Shown here piece after piece: positions 8,296 through 15,494 of a DNA stretch of 64,000 nucleotides. The notes below the pieces were generated by a model. That model was given only the letters and a program-made list of their open reading frames with translations, searched no databases and had not been told where the DNA came from. Within the stretch, counting starts at the first letter, position 1, and every line of letters begins with the position of its first letter. Position numbers and translations under genes: made by a program. The stretch is from Candidatus Peregrinibacteria bacterium (GTDB taxonomy: Bacteria; Patescibacteriota; Gracilibacteria; Peribacterales; Peribacteraceae), in contig JAUSFD010000005.1 in the NCBI GenBank assembly GCA_030649955.1, forward strand, positions 1 to 64,000. The letters are read 5' to 3'.

Positions 8296-9045
8296 CTACT
8301 CCAGCTCGTACGTGATCGTCACAGAAACGGTCACCTCCTGCTCGCCCGCGGGGATGGACTCCTGCTTGACCATGCCGGCATCCATTGCTGTCTCTGCTCG
8401 CATCATCATGGGCATGGGGGGATTGTAGCCACCGTAGCCTTCGGAGAAGCCGCGGATGACGCCCAAGCTCATACCAAGATCCTTGGCGAGCTTCTGCGCT
8501 TTCTCCTGAGCCTGCTCGATCGCCTTCTCGCGCGCTTTCTCCTTGATAGCCTCTGGCTCATCGATGGTGAAGTTCACAGAGTTCGCCTGGTTTGCGCCTG
8601 CCTCCGTCGCCGCAGCGAGCACATCACTCACCGCATCGAGATCGCGCACTTTCACTCTGAGAGATTGACTCCCCTCGAAGCCGCGGAAGACCGTACCCTG
8701 CTGCGTCCAGTCGTTGATGGGCTGGAGCGAGAAGTACTCTGTACGGATATCCTTCTCCTCCACGCCCGCCTTCTTCACTGCGGCGATCACCTGCTTCATC
8801 CCCTCTGTGAGCTTCGTCATTGCTGCTTTGTGCGTTGGGAGCCTCCCCGTCTGGATCCCGAAGCTCAGCTCAGCGATATCGGGCGGAGCGAACTCGCGGG
8901 CCTCACCGGTGACGGTGATGGTCGGCGGCTCCTGGTCGCGGACCTCAATGGTCTTGCCCATGATGTACGCGCCGCTCGCGATGACAGCGACGATGATGGG
9001 GAGCCACACCGGTGGCCGGATGGTGAGAGTGCGGGTGTCGTCCAT
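8296..9045 (-). CDS. SIMPL domain (DUF541) membrane-anchored protein
   Basis: A 249-residue protein. A single N-terminal membrane segment (about residues 13-31) is followed by a SIMPL/DUF541 domain: ITVTGEARE start, PTHKAAMTKLTEGMKQVIAAVK, IRTEYFSLQPINDW and the AREKAIEQAQEKAQKLAKDL helix. Members form periplasmic or outer-surface ring assemblies; some are linked to oxidative stress, but the general role is unclear. TACAAT ends 9 nt before the ATG, so the leader is 2-3 nt at most. It lies 46 nt downstream of sufC with its own promoter. Confidence 0.9.
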   Translation of the reverse strand: MDDTRTLTIRPPVWLPIIVAVIASGAYIMGKTIEVRDQEPPTITVTGEAREFAPPDIAELSFGIQTGRLPTHKAAMTKLTEGMKQVIAAVKKAGVEEKDIRTEYFSLQPINDWTQQGTVFRGFEGSQSLRVKVRDLDAVSDVLAAATEAGANQANSVNFTIDEPEAIKEKAREKAIEQAQEKAQKLAKDLGMSLGVIRGFSEGYGGYNPPMPMMMRAETAMDAGMVKQESIPAGEQEVTVSVTITYELE

Positions 9046-9091
9046 AGTGTCCGCATTGTACGCTTACTTAGCATGTGCGAAAGAGCTCACA

Positions 9092-9880
9092 TCATACAAT
9101 ATCGAGGCTTAGCGCAGCGCTCTCTCCTCTTTCACCGTACTTCGCATACCCCTCCTTCTCCAAGGTGTGCGCGAGTTCCTTCCCTCCACTCTCCACGATC
9201 TTCCCCGTGACCATCACGTGCACATGGTCCGGGGTGATGTAGCTGAGGAGGCGCGCGTAGTGCGTGACGAGGATGGCGGAGAACTTCGGTGAGCGCATCG
9301 CGTTCACACCCTCCGCGACGACTTTCAGCGCATCGATATCGAGCCCGGAGTCCGTTTCATCGAGCAGGGCGAGTACGGGCTCCAGGATGGACATCTGGAG
9401 GATCTCCGCCTTCTTCTTCTCCCCTCCGCTGAAGCCCTGGTTCACGGAGCGCTCCGCGAGGGCAGGATCCATCTTCAGTTCCTTCATCGCCGTCTCCAGT
9501 GTCTTCTTGAACTGGAGGATGGTCGGCATCTTCCGCTTGGGGAAACGCACTGTCATCTGTGCCTTGTATGCCGCGAAGAGGAAGCTCCTGAGAGTCACTC
9601 CCGCAATTTCTTTCGGGTACTGGAATGCGAGGAAGAGTCCCGCCTGCGCGCGCTCCGTCGGCTCCATTGCGAGGAGATCCTTTCCTTTGAGCTTTGCCGT
9701 CCCTCCGAGCACCTGATACTTGGGATGTCCCATGAGTGTCGACACGAGGGTTGACTTCCCCGATCCATTGGGTCCCATGATCGCGTGGATCTCCCCCTCG
9801 TTCACCGTGAGGTTGATCCCGTGGACGACTTCTTTGCCTTCCACGGCGATCTTCAGGTTATTGATTTCTAGTAGGGGCAT
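9092..9880 (-). CDS. sufC: Fe-S cluster assembly ATPase SufC
   Basis: A 262-residue ABC ATPase of the SufBCD complex. Walker A is GPNGSGKST (residues 36-44), the signature SGGEKKKAEI starts at residue 151, and Walker B is LALLDETDSGLDID near 170-183; the DETDSGLD form is typical of SufC. TATTCT (9887-9892) ends exactly 6 nt before the ATG, predicting a leaderless mRNA. That hexamer belongs to the GGGAACA/ATAACAG repeat block that separates sufC from the divergent ferredoxin gene, so a repeat here doubles as promoter. Confidence 0.96.
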   Translation of the reverse strand: MPLLEINNLKIAVEGKEVVHGINLTVNEGEIHAIMGPNGSGKSTLVSTLMGHPKYQVLGGTAKLKGKDLLAMEPTERAQAGLFLAFQYPKEIAGVTLRSFLFAAYKAQMTVRFPKRKMPTILQFKKTLETAMKELKMDPALAERSVNQGFSGGEKKKAEILQMSILEPVLALLDETDSGLDIDALKVVAEGVNAMRSPKFSAILVTHYARLLSYITPDHVHVMVTGKIVESGGKELAHTLEKEGYAKYGERGESAALSLDIV

Positions 9881-9886
9881 AGGGCC

Positions 9887-9962
9887 AGAATAACAGAGTA
9901 ACAGAATAACAGGAGGGAACAGGATCCTGGTACTCTGGTACTCGGTTATTCTGTTACTCTAC
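9887..9962. repeat. GGGAACA/ATAACAG word-repeat dyad
   Basis: The left arm (AATAACAGAGTAACAG, GGGAACAGG) and the right arm (CCTGGTACTC, GTTATTCTGTTACTC) are imperfect direct repeats that are complementary to each other. The block occupies the whole sufC-ferredoxin divergent spacer and supplies TATTCT hexamers in both directions. The same word family recurs at 10258, 11168, 34346, 36820 and 38759. Confidence 0.8.
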
Positions 9963-9966
9963 GTTC

Positions 9967-10254
9967 GTGCCCAAGGTCACTTTCGTCATGAGCAACGGCC
10001 AGCAGAAGGTTGTCGAAACTGAGGACGGCAAGGCGATCCTGCAGATTGCCCTCGATGCCGGCATTCCGATGGAGCACGCCTGCGGAGGCAACGGCTTCTG
10101 CACCACGTGCATGTGCAAGGTACAGCAGGGGATGGAGCACCTGAGTCCGCGCAATGACCGCGAGGAGAACATGGGTGTCGTCAACGATCCCGAGCGCTTG
10201 AGCTGCCAGAGTCAGGTGCATGGGGATGTCACGGTGGAAGTGATTGAGTACTAA
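9967..10254 (+). CDS. [2Fe-2S] ferredoxin
   Basis: A 95-residue electron carrier. Cysteines 39, 45, 48 and 80 form the CX5CX2C...C ligand set of adrenodoxin/plant-type [2Fe-2S] ferredoxins, within HACGGNGFCTTC and LSCQSQ; Cys50 is extra. The N-terminal beta strand (VTFVMSNGQ) and the C-terminal VTVEVIEY fit the fold. The GTG at 9967 follows directly on the repeat spacer and has no Shine-Dalgarno. It is divergent from sufC, in keeping with a role in Fe-S biogenesis or redox supply; the partner reductase is not in the window. Confidence 0.93.
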   Translation: MPKVTFVMSNGQQKVVETEDGKAILQIALDAGIPMEHACGGNGFCTTCMCKVQQGMEHLSPRNDREENMGVVNDPERLSCQSQVHGDVTVEVIEY

Positions 10255-10257
10255 CTA

Positions 10258-10319
10258 GGGAACAGGGAACAGAATAACAGGACCCTGTTCCCTGATATTC
10301 GGTTCCCTGTTCCCTTTTC
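10258..10319. repeat. GGGAACA word-repeat dyad
   Basis: The left arm AGGGAACAGGGAACAGAATA and a right arm built from CCTGTTCCCT and GGTTCCCTGTTCCC can pair into one long hairpin. It sits between the convergent ferredoxin and TPR genes, where it could act as a transcript-end structure, although there is no T-run. Confidence 0.8.
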
Positions 10320-10326
10320 AGGTGGA

Positions 10327-10995
10327 TCACACTCTTGCAAGCGACAAGAGCTTCGCCTTCACCTCCTCGTCGTAGGGTTCCAGCTTGTTGATGCGTCGGT
10401 AGGTCTCCTCCGCTTTCTCCGTGTACCCCAGCTGCAGATAGCATTCTGCGAGCAAATGGAGGATGACGGTGTCTCTGCTCAGGCGGACGCTGGCTTTCTC
10501 GAGGAGGGGAGCGGCTTCCTCAAACCTCTTGGCTGCGATGCAGGCGCGGCCCAGGGCTGCGGAGCGCTCTGGGGTCTGCGGATCACGATTGAGCGCTTCC
10601 TGGTATGCATGGCATGCCTCGACGTACTTCTCCTGGCGGTAGTAGGCGAGGCCCAGGTTCGCATGGAAGGAGACATCGTCCCGGTCTTGAAGGAGTTCCC
10701 GGTAGAGGGCTTCCGCTTTCGACTCGCGATCAGAGGTGAGGTACAGCTTCGCGAGCTGTGCCTGCACATCGTACGCGTGGGGGTGGATGGTGAGGGCCTG
10801 GATGAAGAAGCGTTCGGCCTCTTCTATCTTCCCCTGCGCGATGGATTTCTCTGCAGCTCTCACGAGCGAGCGGACCTTCTGGAGTTCGATCGCGGAGGTA
10901 CGCGGGCTCTTGCGTGGCTTCTCGATGGTCTTCTCCTCACTGAACTGCACACCCCGATCCTCCGCCCACTGCAGACGCTGCTTGATGCTCCTCAC
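10327..10995 (-). CDS. TPR-repeat protein, probably membrane anchored
   Basis: From the GTG at 10995 this gives 222 residues with about four tetratricopeptide repeats (AERFFIQALTIHPHAYDVQAQ, AEALYRELLQDRDDVSFHAN, ACHAYQEALNRDPQTPERSA, AEETYRRINKLEPYDEEVKA), a protein-interaction scaffold. In-frame codons upstream, as far as a TGA at 11095-11097, encode a hydrophobic segment (LVYVFVLFGSLFGICALLG). The native protein may therefore begin at a CTG at 11091 with an N-terminal membrane anchor. A promoter (TTGCTC, 17 nt, TAGGCT) lies just above that CTG. Partner unknown. Confidence 0.8.
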   Translation of the reverse strand: MRSIKQRLQWAEDRGVQFSEEKTIEKPRKSPRTSAIELQKVRSLVRAAEKSIAQGKIEEAERFFIQALTIHPHAYDVQAQLAKLYLTSDRESKAEALYRELLQDRDDVSFHANLGLAYYRQEKYVEACHAYQEALNRDPQTPERSAALGRACIAAKRFEEAAPLLEKASVRLSRDTVILHLLAECYLQLGYTEKAEETYRRINKLEPYDEEVKAKLLSLARV

Positions 10996-11167
10996 GAACC
11001 TCCGAATCGAGCGATGTCGGAGCAGGGCACGCGCGCCGAGGAGGGCGCAGATGCCGAAGAGCGACCCGAAGAGGACGAAGACGTAGACCAGAGCTCAGAA
11101 GGACGCTGAGAGCCTAGCACTGCGAACAAAGTGGAGCAAGAGAACAGAATTGGGGGAAGGGCAACTG

Positions 11168-11260
11168 GCAGGGAACCGGGAACAGGGTTTATCTAACGCT
11201 GTTGCGTCTTCCCTGATCCCCCCGGTTCCCCGTTCCCGGTTCCCTGTTCCCCATTCGGGC
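11168..11260. repeat. GGGAACA word-repeat dyad
   Basis: AGGGAACCGGGAACAGGG on the left and GGTTCCCCGTTCCCGGTTCC on the right are complementary arms around a spacer of about 45 nt that contains CTAACGC, repeated inverted as GCGTTAG. It fills the gap behind the delta' gene. No gene seen in it. Confidence 0.75.
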
Positions 11261-11266
11261 TCTGCG

Positions 11267-12238
11267 TTAGCTCCCTCCCGTAACTGACAACACAAACTGT
11301 TGCAACAGGAGGTTCCTCTGGGCGTTCGTCTTCAATCCTCGGAGGAGTCGTACGAGGTGTCTAGTTTCCTTTACAGGAAGGGGGGAGCGGTTTCGCAGTG
11401 CGAGGGCCAGATGGAGGAGGAACTGGTCCGCCTCTTCCGATTTCTTCTCGAGGGGTTCGATGCCCTTTATTCGCTCCGCGAATGATGTGGCGTTCCAAAA
11501 GGAGAGTGCGCGGTTGTACTGCTGGCGTTCCTTTCGCAGGGCATCGGAATCGCGCAGTCGTTCGACGACACCGGGTGCTCCCTGTGCTACGTGCAGGATG
11601 AACTGTGCATCCTGCTCATCCACATCCTCGAGGAGCGGCTTGAGCTGCCGGTACGGGACACGGGTGAACCGCAGGACGCGGGAGCGGGAGATGAGGGTCG
11701 GGAGCAGCGAGGAGAGGGACTCTGTTGTGAGGAGGAAGACGACGCCTTCCGGTGGTTCCTCCAGGATCTTCAGGAGCGCATTAGCGGCCTCGTCCTGCAT
11801 GCGTTCCACGGAACGGATGAGGCAGCAGCGGAAAGGGCTCGATACCACCTCCGCGAGCCGGCGCTGGAGAGCACGTACATCCTCGACGGAGATCATGTTC
11901 GTCTTCGCTCGCGCTTTCATACGGTGTTGCTGCGGGACGTTCGTCGAGCGAGCGAGTACTTCTAGATCCTCGGACACCTCTTCCATCCACAACTGATCGA
12001 GGATGAGGAGATCTCGATGGATGAGTCGCTCCGCCTGATGCACTGCCGCGCGTGCGTCTTCGGGAGAGAGGCCATGCGTCAGCAGCTCCTGCGAGAACCA
12101 CTTGGCGACCGTGAACTTGCCCACGTGCCGCGGTCCCGCGAAGAGGTACGCGTGCGCTACGTTCCCGTTCGTAAGATCCTGCGTGAGCTCATGGAGGTGC
12201 TGTTCATGGCCGATGATGTCCCCGCGCTGAATACTCAC
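11267..12238 (-). CDS. holB: DNA polymerase III subunit delta'
   Basis: A 323-residue clamp-loader subunit of the AAA+ fold. The N-terminal HAYLFAGPRHVGKFTVAKWF occupies the Walker A place but has GKF where GKT/S is expected, as in delta' proteins that do not hydrolyse ATP. ANALLKILEEPPEGVVFLLTTES and the arginine-finger (SRC-like) motif ISRSRVLRF follow. No zinc-binding cysteines are visible. TACAAT (12245-12250) ends 6 nt before the GTG at 12238, so a leaderless mRNA is predicted. Confidence 0.88.
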   Translation of the reverse strand: MSIQRGDIIGHEQHLHELTQDLTNGNVAHAYLFAGPRHVGKFTVAKWFSQELLTHGLSPEDARAAVHQAERLIHRDLLILDQLWMEEVSEDLEVLARSTNVPQQHRMKARAKTNMISVEDVRALQRRLAEVVSSPFRCCLIRSVERMQDEAANALLKILEEPPEGVVFLLTTESLSSLLPTLISRSRVLRFTRVPYRQLKPLLEDVDEQDAQFILHVAQGAPGVVERLRDSDALRKERQQYNRALSFWNATSFAERIKGIEPLEKKSEEADQFLLHLALALRNRSPLPVKETRHLVRLLRGLKTNAQRNLLLQQFVLSVTGGS

Positions 12239-12258
12239 CGAGGCATTGTACCGTTTCT

Positions 12259-13569
12259 TTACTCCTTGGAGCCAAACCGCAGCCAGAGCGCCTGTGTGAG
12301 GAGCATCGTGGGGATGAGTGCTGTGCGGCCGAAGGTATTCCCGCTCACTAGGAACTCTACTTCCTTCGTGCAGAGGTAGATCGCGAGGACGAGGAGCAGG
12401 GACCCGATTCCCCAGAGGGAGGGAGTGTCCTGCAACAGCGTGCGCGGATTGCGCTTCGTCACCACGATCAGGGCGACAATCCCGAGTGCGATCGCGTACC
12501 AGTGCACACCAAAGGATCCCGTGACGAAGAGCTGCACGAGGACGAGCCGGATCGCCTCCGGATGGAACGCGACGCTGCTGCCATGGGGAGAGAGTGGGAG
12601 ACCGGAGGCGAGAAGGAACGCGACCCAGCCGAGACCGAGTACACATGCAGGGAGAATGCCTCTGCGTATTCCTTTGTGCAGCGTTTTCCTCTGCACACTG
12701 GTGACGAGGGCGAGGGCAATGAATGGGAGGAGTGCGAAGTAGAGACCCTCGAGCTTCGTCCATGCTGCTGCAGCTGCGAGGAGTCCGCTTATCGTCAGTG
12801 ATGTCACATCTCCCGATGTCACATGCTCATGGAGGAACAGCGAGGCGAGCAGAATGAAGAGTGTTACGTGGATATCCGCGTACCCCTGGCGAAGGTGGAT
12901 CACGACGAGGGGGATTGCGAGCAAGAGCGTGATGCCGATGAGAGCGCACCGATTCCCGTACTGTCTGCGGATGAGCAGGAAGAGGGTGAGGAGAGACGTC
13001 GTAGAGAGGAGGAATGTTGCCGCATTCGCGAGCCGATCGGACCAACCACCGGGGAGGGCAAAAACCACGTGCAGACTGTGAATGAGGATGGGGTACTGTG
13101 CTTTCGCTATCCCGTCGAAGACGAGGGACTGTGCCTGGTACGACTGCATCGATCGCATCGCCCAGTTCGTGAAGGCATCCCAGAAGAAAGTGGGGAATGC
13201 GAGTGCATAGAGTGCAGCGGAGAGCAGGGCTACGAGTGCAACTATTCCGCAGACAGAAGCTAGAATCGGAGAAAGATGAGAGGATGGTATTCGCTCGTGT
13301 TCGGCTGCTGTCTTCCTGCGTCCTCTCGTGAGGAACCATACGAGGAGTGCGATGATGAGTACGCCATGAATGCTCCCGATGGAGAGGAGTGTCCATCTGA
13401 GTCCCAGGATGTGTGCGAGGAAGAAGACGAGTGCATTCGTCAGCGTTCCCAGAGGGTACGAGAGTGCGATCGTGACGGCGTCGTTCCGTCGTGTTATCCC
13501 TCGCAGGAGCAGGTGCCCTTCGCCTGAGAGGAGTGCAGTGATGCCGATGAAGGAGAGGATTGCGATCAC
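12259..13569 (-). CDS. Polytopic membrane glycosyltransferase-like protein
   Basis: A 436-residue integral membrane protein with about ten or eleven membrane segments. The first large loop has FFWDAFTNWAMRSM and a later helix AAAAAWTKLEGLYFALLPF, both patterns common in GT39/GT83-type (GT-C fold) enzymes that use polyprenyl-phosphate sugars. Its GTG start overlaps the stop of the upstream gene (GTGA at 13566-13569), so the two are translationally coupled. Acceptor and sugar unknown. Confidence 0.75.
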   Translation of the reverse strand: MIAILSFIGITALLSGEGHLLLRGITRRNDAVTIALSYPLGTLTNALVFFLAHILGLRWTLLSIGSIHGVLIIALLVWFLTRGRRKTAAEHERIPSSHLSPILASVCGIVALVALLSAALYALAFPTFFWDAFTNWAMRSMQSYQAQSLVFDGIAKAQYPILIHSLHVVFALPGGWSDRLANAATFLLSTTSLLTLFLLIRRQYGNRCALIGITLLLAIPLVVIHLRQGYADIHVTLFILLASLFLHEHVTSGDVTSLTISGLLAAAAAWTKLEGLYFALLPFIALALVTSVQRKTLHKGIRRGILPACVLGLGWVAFLLASGLPLSPHGSSVAFHPEAIRLVLVQLFVTGSFGVHWYAIALGIVALIVVTKRNPRTLLQDTPSLWGIGSLLLVLAIYLCTKEVEFLVSGNTFGRTALIPTMLLTQALWLRFGSKE

Positions 13570-14690
13570 GGTAGTGAGTGGAGTCGGGCGATAGCGCTCC
13601 CCGCGGGGAATGTCGCGATGATCTCTCCCGGTCTCGATTTCCCATCGCATGTCACAAGTCCGCCTTCAGCGGACCATGGTGCGAAGAGGGCAACGAGTGT
13701 TGCGTCATCCCATCCATCACCCATGGTCTTGATTTCGGTGGGGTAGAGGAAGTACCGGAGAGGAGTGGCGAACGTTCCGCACACGGCGACCGATTCCGGT
13801 CGTGAGGAGATGACGAGTTCAAGCTTCAGTTTCTGTATCAATGGATACATATCGATCGCATCTGCGTACGTCCCATCCGTCCGCCAGGCACTCACGTCTG
13901 CAGCAGCGCTCCTCACAATATTGAGGGAGAATCGCGCAGCGTAGACGAGGATGAAGACGAGGGCGATCGTCGGGAGTAATCGCTTCGGGAGCCCTAGTGC
14001 AAGCCAAATTCCTGTGATGAGGAGCAAGGCAGTTCCCAGGAGGATCGTGAAGGAGAAACCGCCGATGCTGTACCCGGAGAGCTCGTTGATCGACGTGCCA
14101 ATGAAGCGCTCGTCTGCGGCGAGGTGCGATGCGTACGCACCGATGCGTTCTCCTGCACTCGCAACACTCTCGAGTGTCACCTTGTGCATAGTGGGGTTCG
14201 CACTCTTGAGGTTGTACGTCCGCACGACGAACGCGTACTCCCGCGGATTCCACCATGGAGATGCGAGGAGTGGTATCAGGACATCTCCTTCTTCCGATGG
14301 TGGCAGAATAGTGAGGAGCGGATCGAAGGTCGCTCTGCCGTCGAAGGGGCCGTAGAGGACCGGAACGGGATTCGCGGAAGAGTAGCGAATGCGCAGATGG
14401 CTGCCGCCGTCGCGGAACGTGAAGAGCGAACTCTCCTGCTCGATGCCGTTGCTATCGCTGCGCTCGAATGCGCTCTCCACCTCGCGTTGAATTTCTGTCG
14501 GTGTTGCCATGCGCTCACCCTCGAGCTCGTACGGAATCCCTTCCTGCGCCCAGACTGTGGGGGAGAGCAGGATGGCCAGCGCGATGGTGATACCAAGTTG
14601 CAATTGAAAGGCAACTATTCCAGAAAACCAGATACTTCCTCCTCTCGTACGCCGTAGCGATATCGCAGCTCTGAAAACATCAATGACCAT
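13566..14690 (-). CDS. Hypothetical membrane protein
   Basis: A 374-residue protein with an N-terminal hydrophobic segment (LGITIALAILLSPTVWA), a beta-rich extracytoplasmic region of about 170 residues, two adjacent membrane segments (FTILLGTALLLITGIWLAL and LLPTIALVFILVYAARF) and a second external domain. Its architecture and its GTGA coupling to the glycosyltransferase-like gene downstream suggest an envelope role. The ATG at 14690 is chosen because the conserved-looking hydrophobic region starts just after it. Family not recognised. Confidence 0.7.
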   Translation of the reverse strand: MVIDVFRAAISLRRTRGGSIWFSGIVAFQLQLGITIALAILLSPTVWAQEGIPYELEGERMATPTEIQREVESAFERSDSNGIEQESSLFTFRDGGSHLRIRYSSANPVPVLYGPFDGRATFDPLLTILPPSEEGDVLIPLLASPWWNPREYAFVVRTYNLKSANPTMHKVTLESVASAGERIGAYASHLAADERFIGTSINELSGYSIGGFSFTILLGTALLLITGIWLALGLPKRLLPTIALVFILVYAARFSLNIVRSAAADVSAWRTDGTYADAIDMYPLIQKLKLELVISSRPESVAVCGTFATPLRYFLYPTEIKTMGDGWDDATLVALFAPWSAEGGLVTCDGKSRPGEIIATFPAGSAIARLHSLP

Positions 14691-14734
14691 ACAGACATTA
14701 GTCACGTTTTCATCGCGAAGGCGTATGAGTCTCC

Positions 14735-15391
14735 TCATGGCGTCGACTGCTTCGCAGAGGTCAAGGTTCTGCAGAGCTGCCTCGCATTTGCCCGATTCTT
14801 CGAGGATGGCACGCGTCTGCTCTCCTGCAGGCATGCACGTAGGAGCTGCGAACGCGTGGGATTCACGATGAACGGTGCGGAGCGGATGGGGAAGACCCCA
14901 TGCATCTTCTTATGCGATGTCACAATGTTCGTGGCATCCCGTAGCAGGAACGTGTGCGATGCTCCAGATACTGCCTTGCGCGTGAAGTCCACGTAGACAT
15001 CGAGGACGACGTTCTCGCAGGCCGCGATGGAGTAGTAGGAGGGTAGCTTAAGGTGCACATCGGCTCGCTCCGGATTGAAGAGTCCCTTCGCGAGCAACGT
15101 CTCCCCTTCCTTCAGGGTGATCCAATCCAGGTTCGTGAGGTTCCCGAAACCTGCATGGTGCACCGTCAGCGACTCCACGTTGAATTTCGCGAGGCACCCA
15201 TTCTCGAGCGTGATCGAGAGCACTTTCACCTTCTTCTCCTCCGGTACAACACCACGCATCGTCGGTCCGGGTTGCGTCGCGTAGATTCTGAGTTCATCTG
15301 CCGCCGCACGCGCGAAGGCTGCGGAGGGTCCGCTCAGGAGAGACAGGCTCACCACTGCAACGGATACGAGACGAGAGAGGAGGGAAGGCAC
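14735..15391 (-). CDS. Secreted hypothetical protein
   Basis: A 218-residue protein with a classic signal peptide (LLSRLVSVAVVSLSLLSG, cleavage likely after AFA near residue 25). Beta-rich segments follow (KVKVLSITLENGCLAKFNVESL, DVHLKLPSYYSIAACENVV) and then a basic C-terminus. Three cysteines could form disulfides. The start is the GTG at 15391, because TATACT (15398-15403) ends exactly 6 nt before it. It precedes the two envelope genes downstream in the same direction. Family not recognised. Confidence 0.75.
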   Translation of the reverse strand: MPSLLSRLVSVAVVSLSLLSGPSAAFARAAADELRIYATQPGPTMRGVVPEEKKVKVLSITLENGCLAKFNVESLTVHHAGFGNLTNLDWITLKEGETLLAKGLFNPERADVHLKLPSYYSIAACENVVLDVYVDFTRKAVSGASHTFLLRDATNIVTSHKKMHGVFPIRSAPFIVNPTRSQLLRACLQESRRVPSSKNRANARQLCRTLTSAKQSTP

Positions 15392-15431
15392 GATGGGAGT
15401 ATAGGGTGCGACTCGCGTGTACCTCAAGGAT

Positions 15432-15494
15432 GGAGACGCGCGGATTGGTGCAGAGACGTGCGAATCGCACGTCTCCACCGAATCGCGCGTCTCT
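15432..15494. repeat. GAGACGTGCGA palindrome block
   Basis: A perfect 23-nt palindrome with arms GAGACGTGCGA and TCGCACGTCTC (15453-15475) lies inside a second, outer pair (GGAGACGCGCG and CGCGCGTCTC). It sits between the secA stop and the next gene, and may act as a transcript-end hairpin. Confidence 0.75.
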
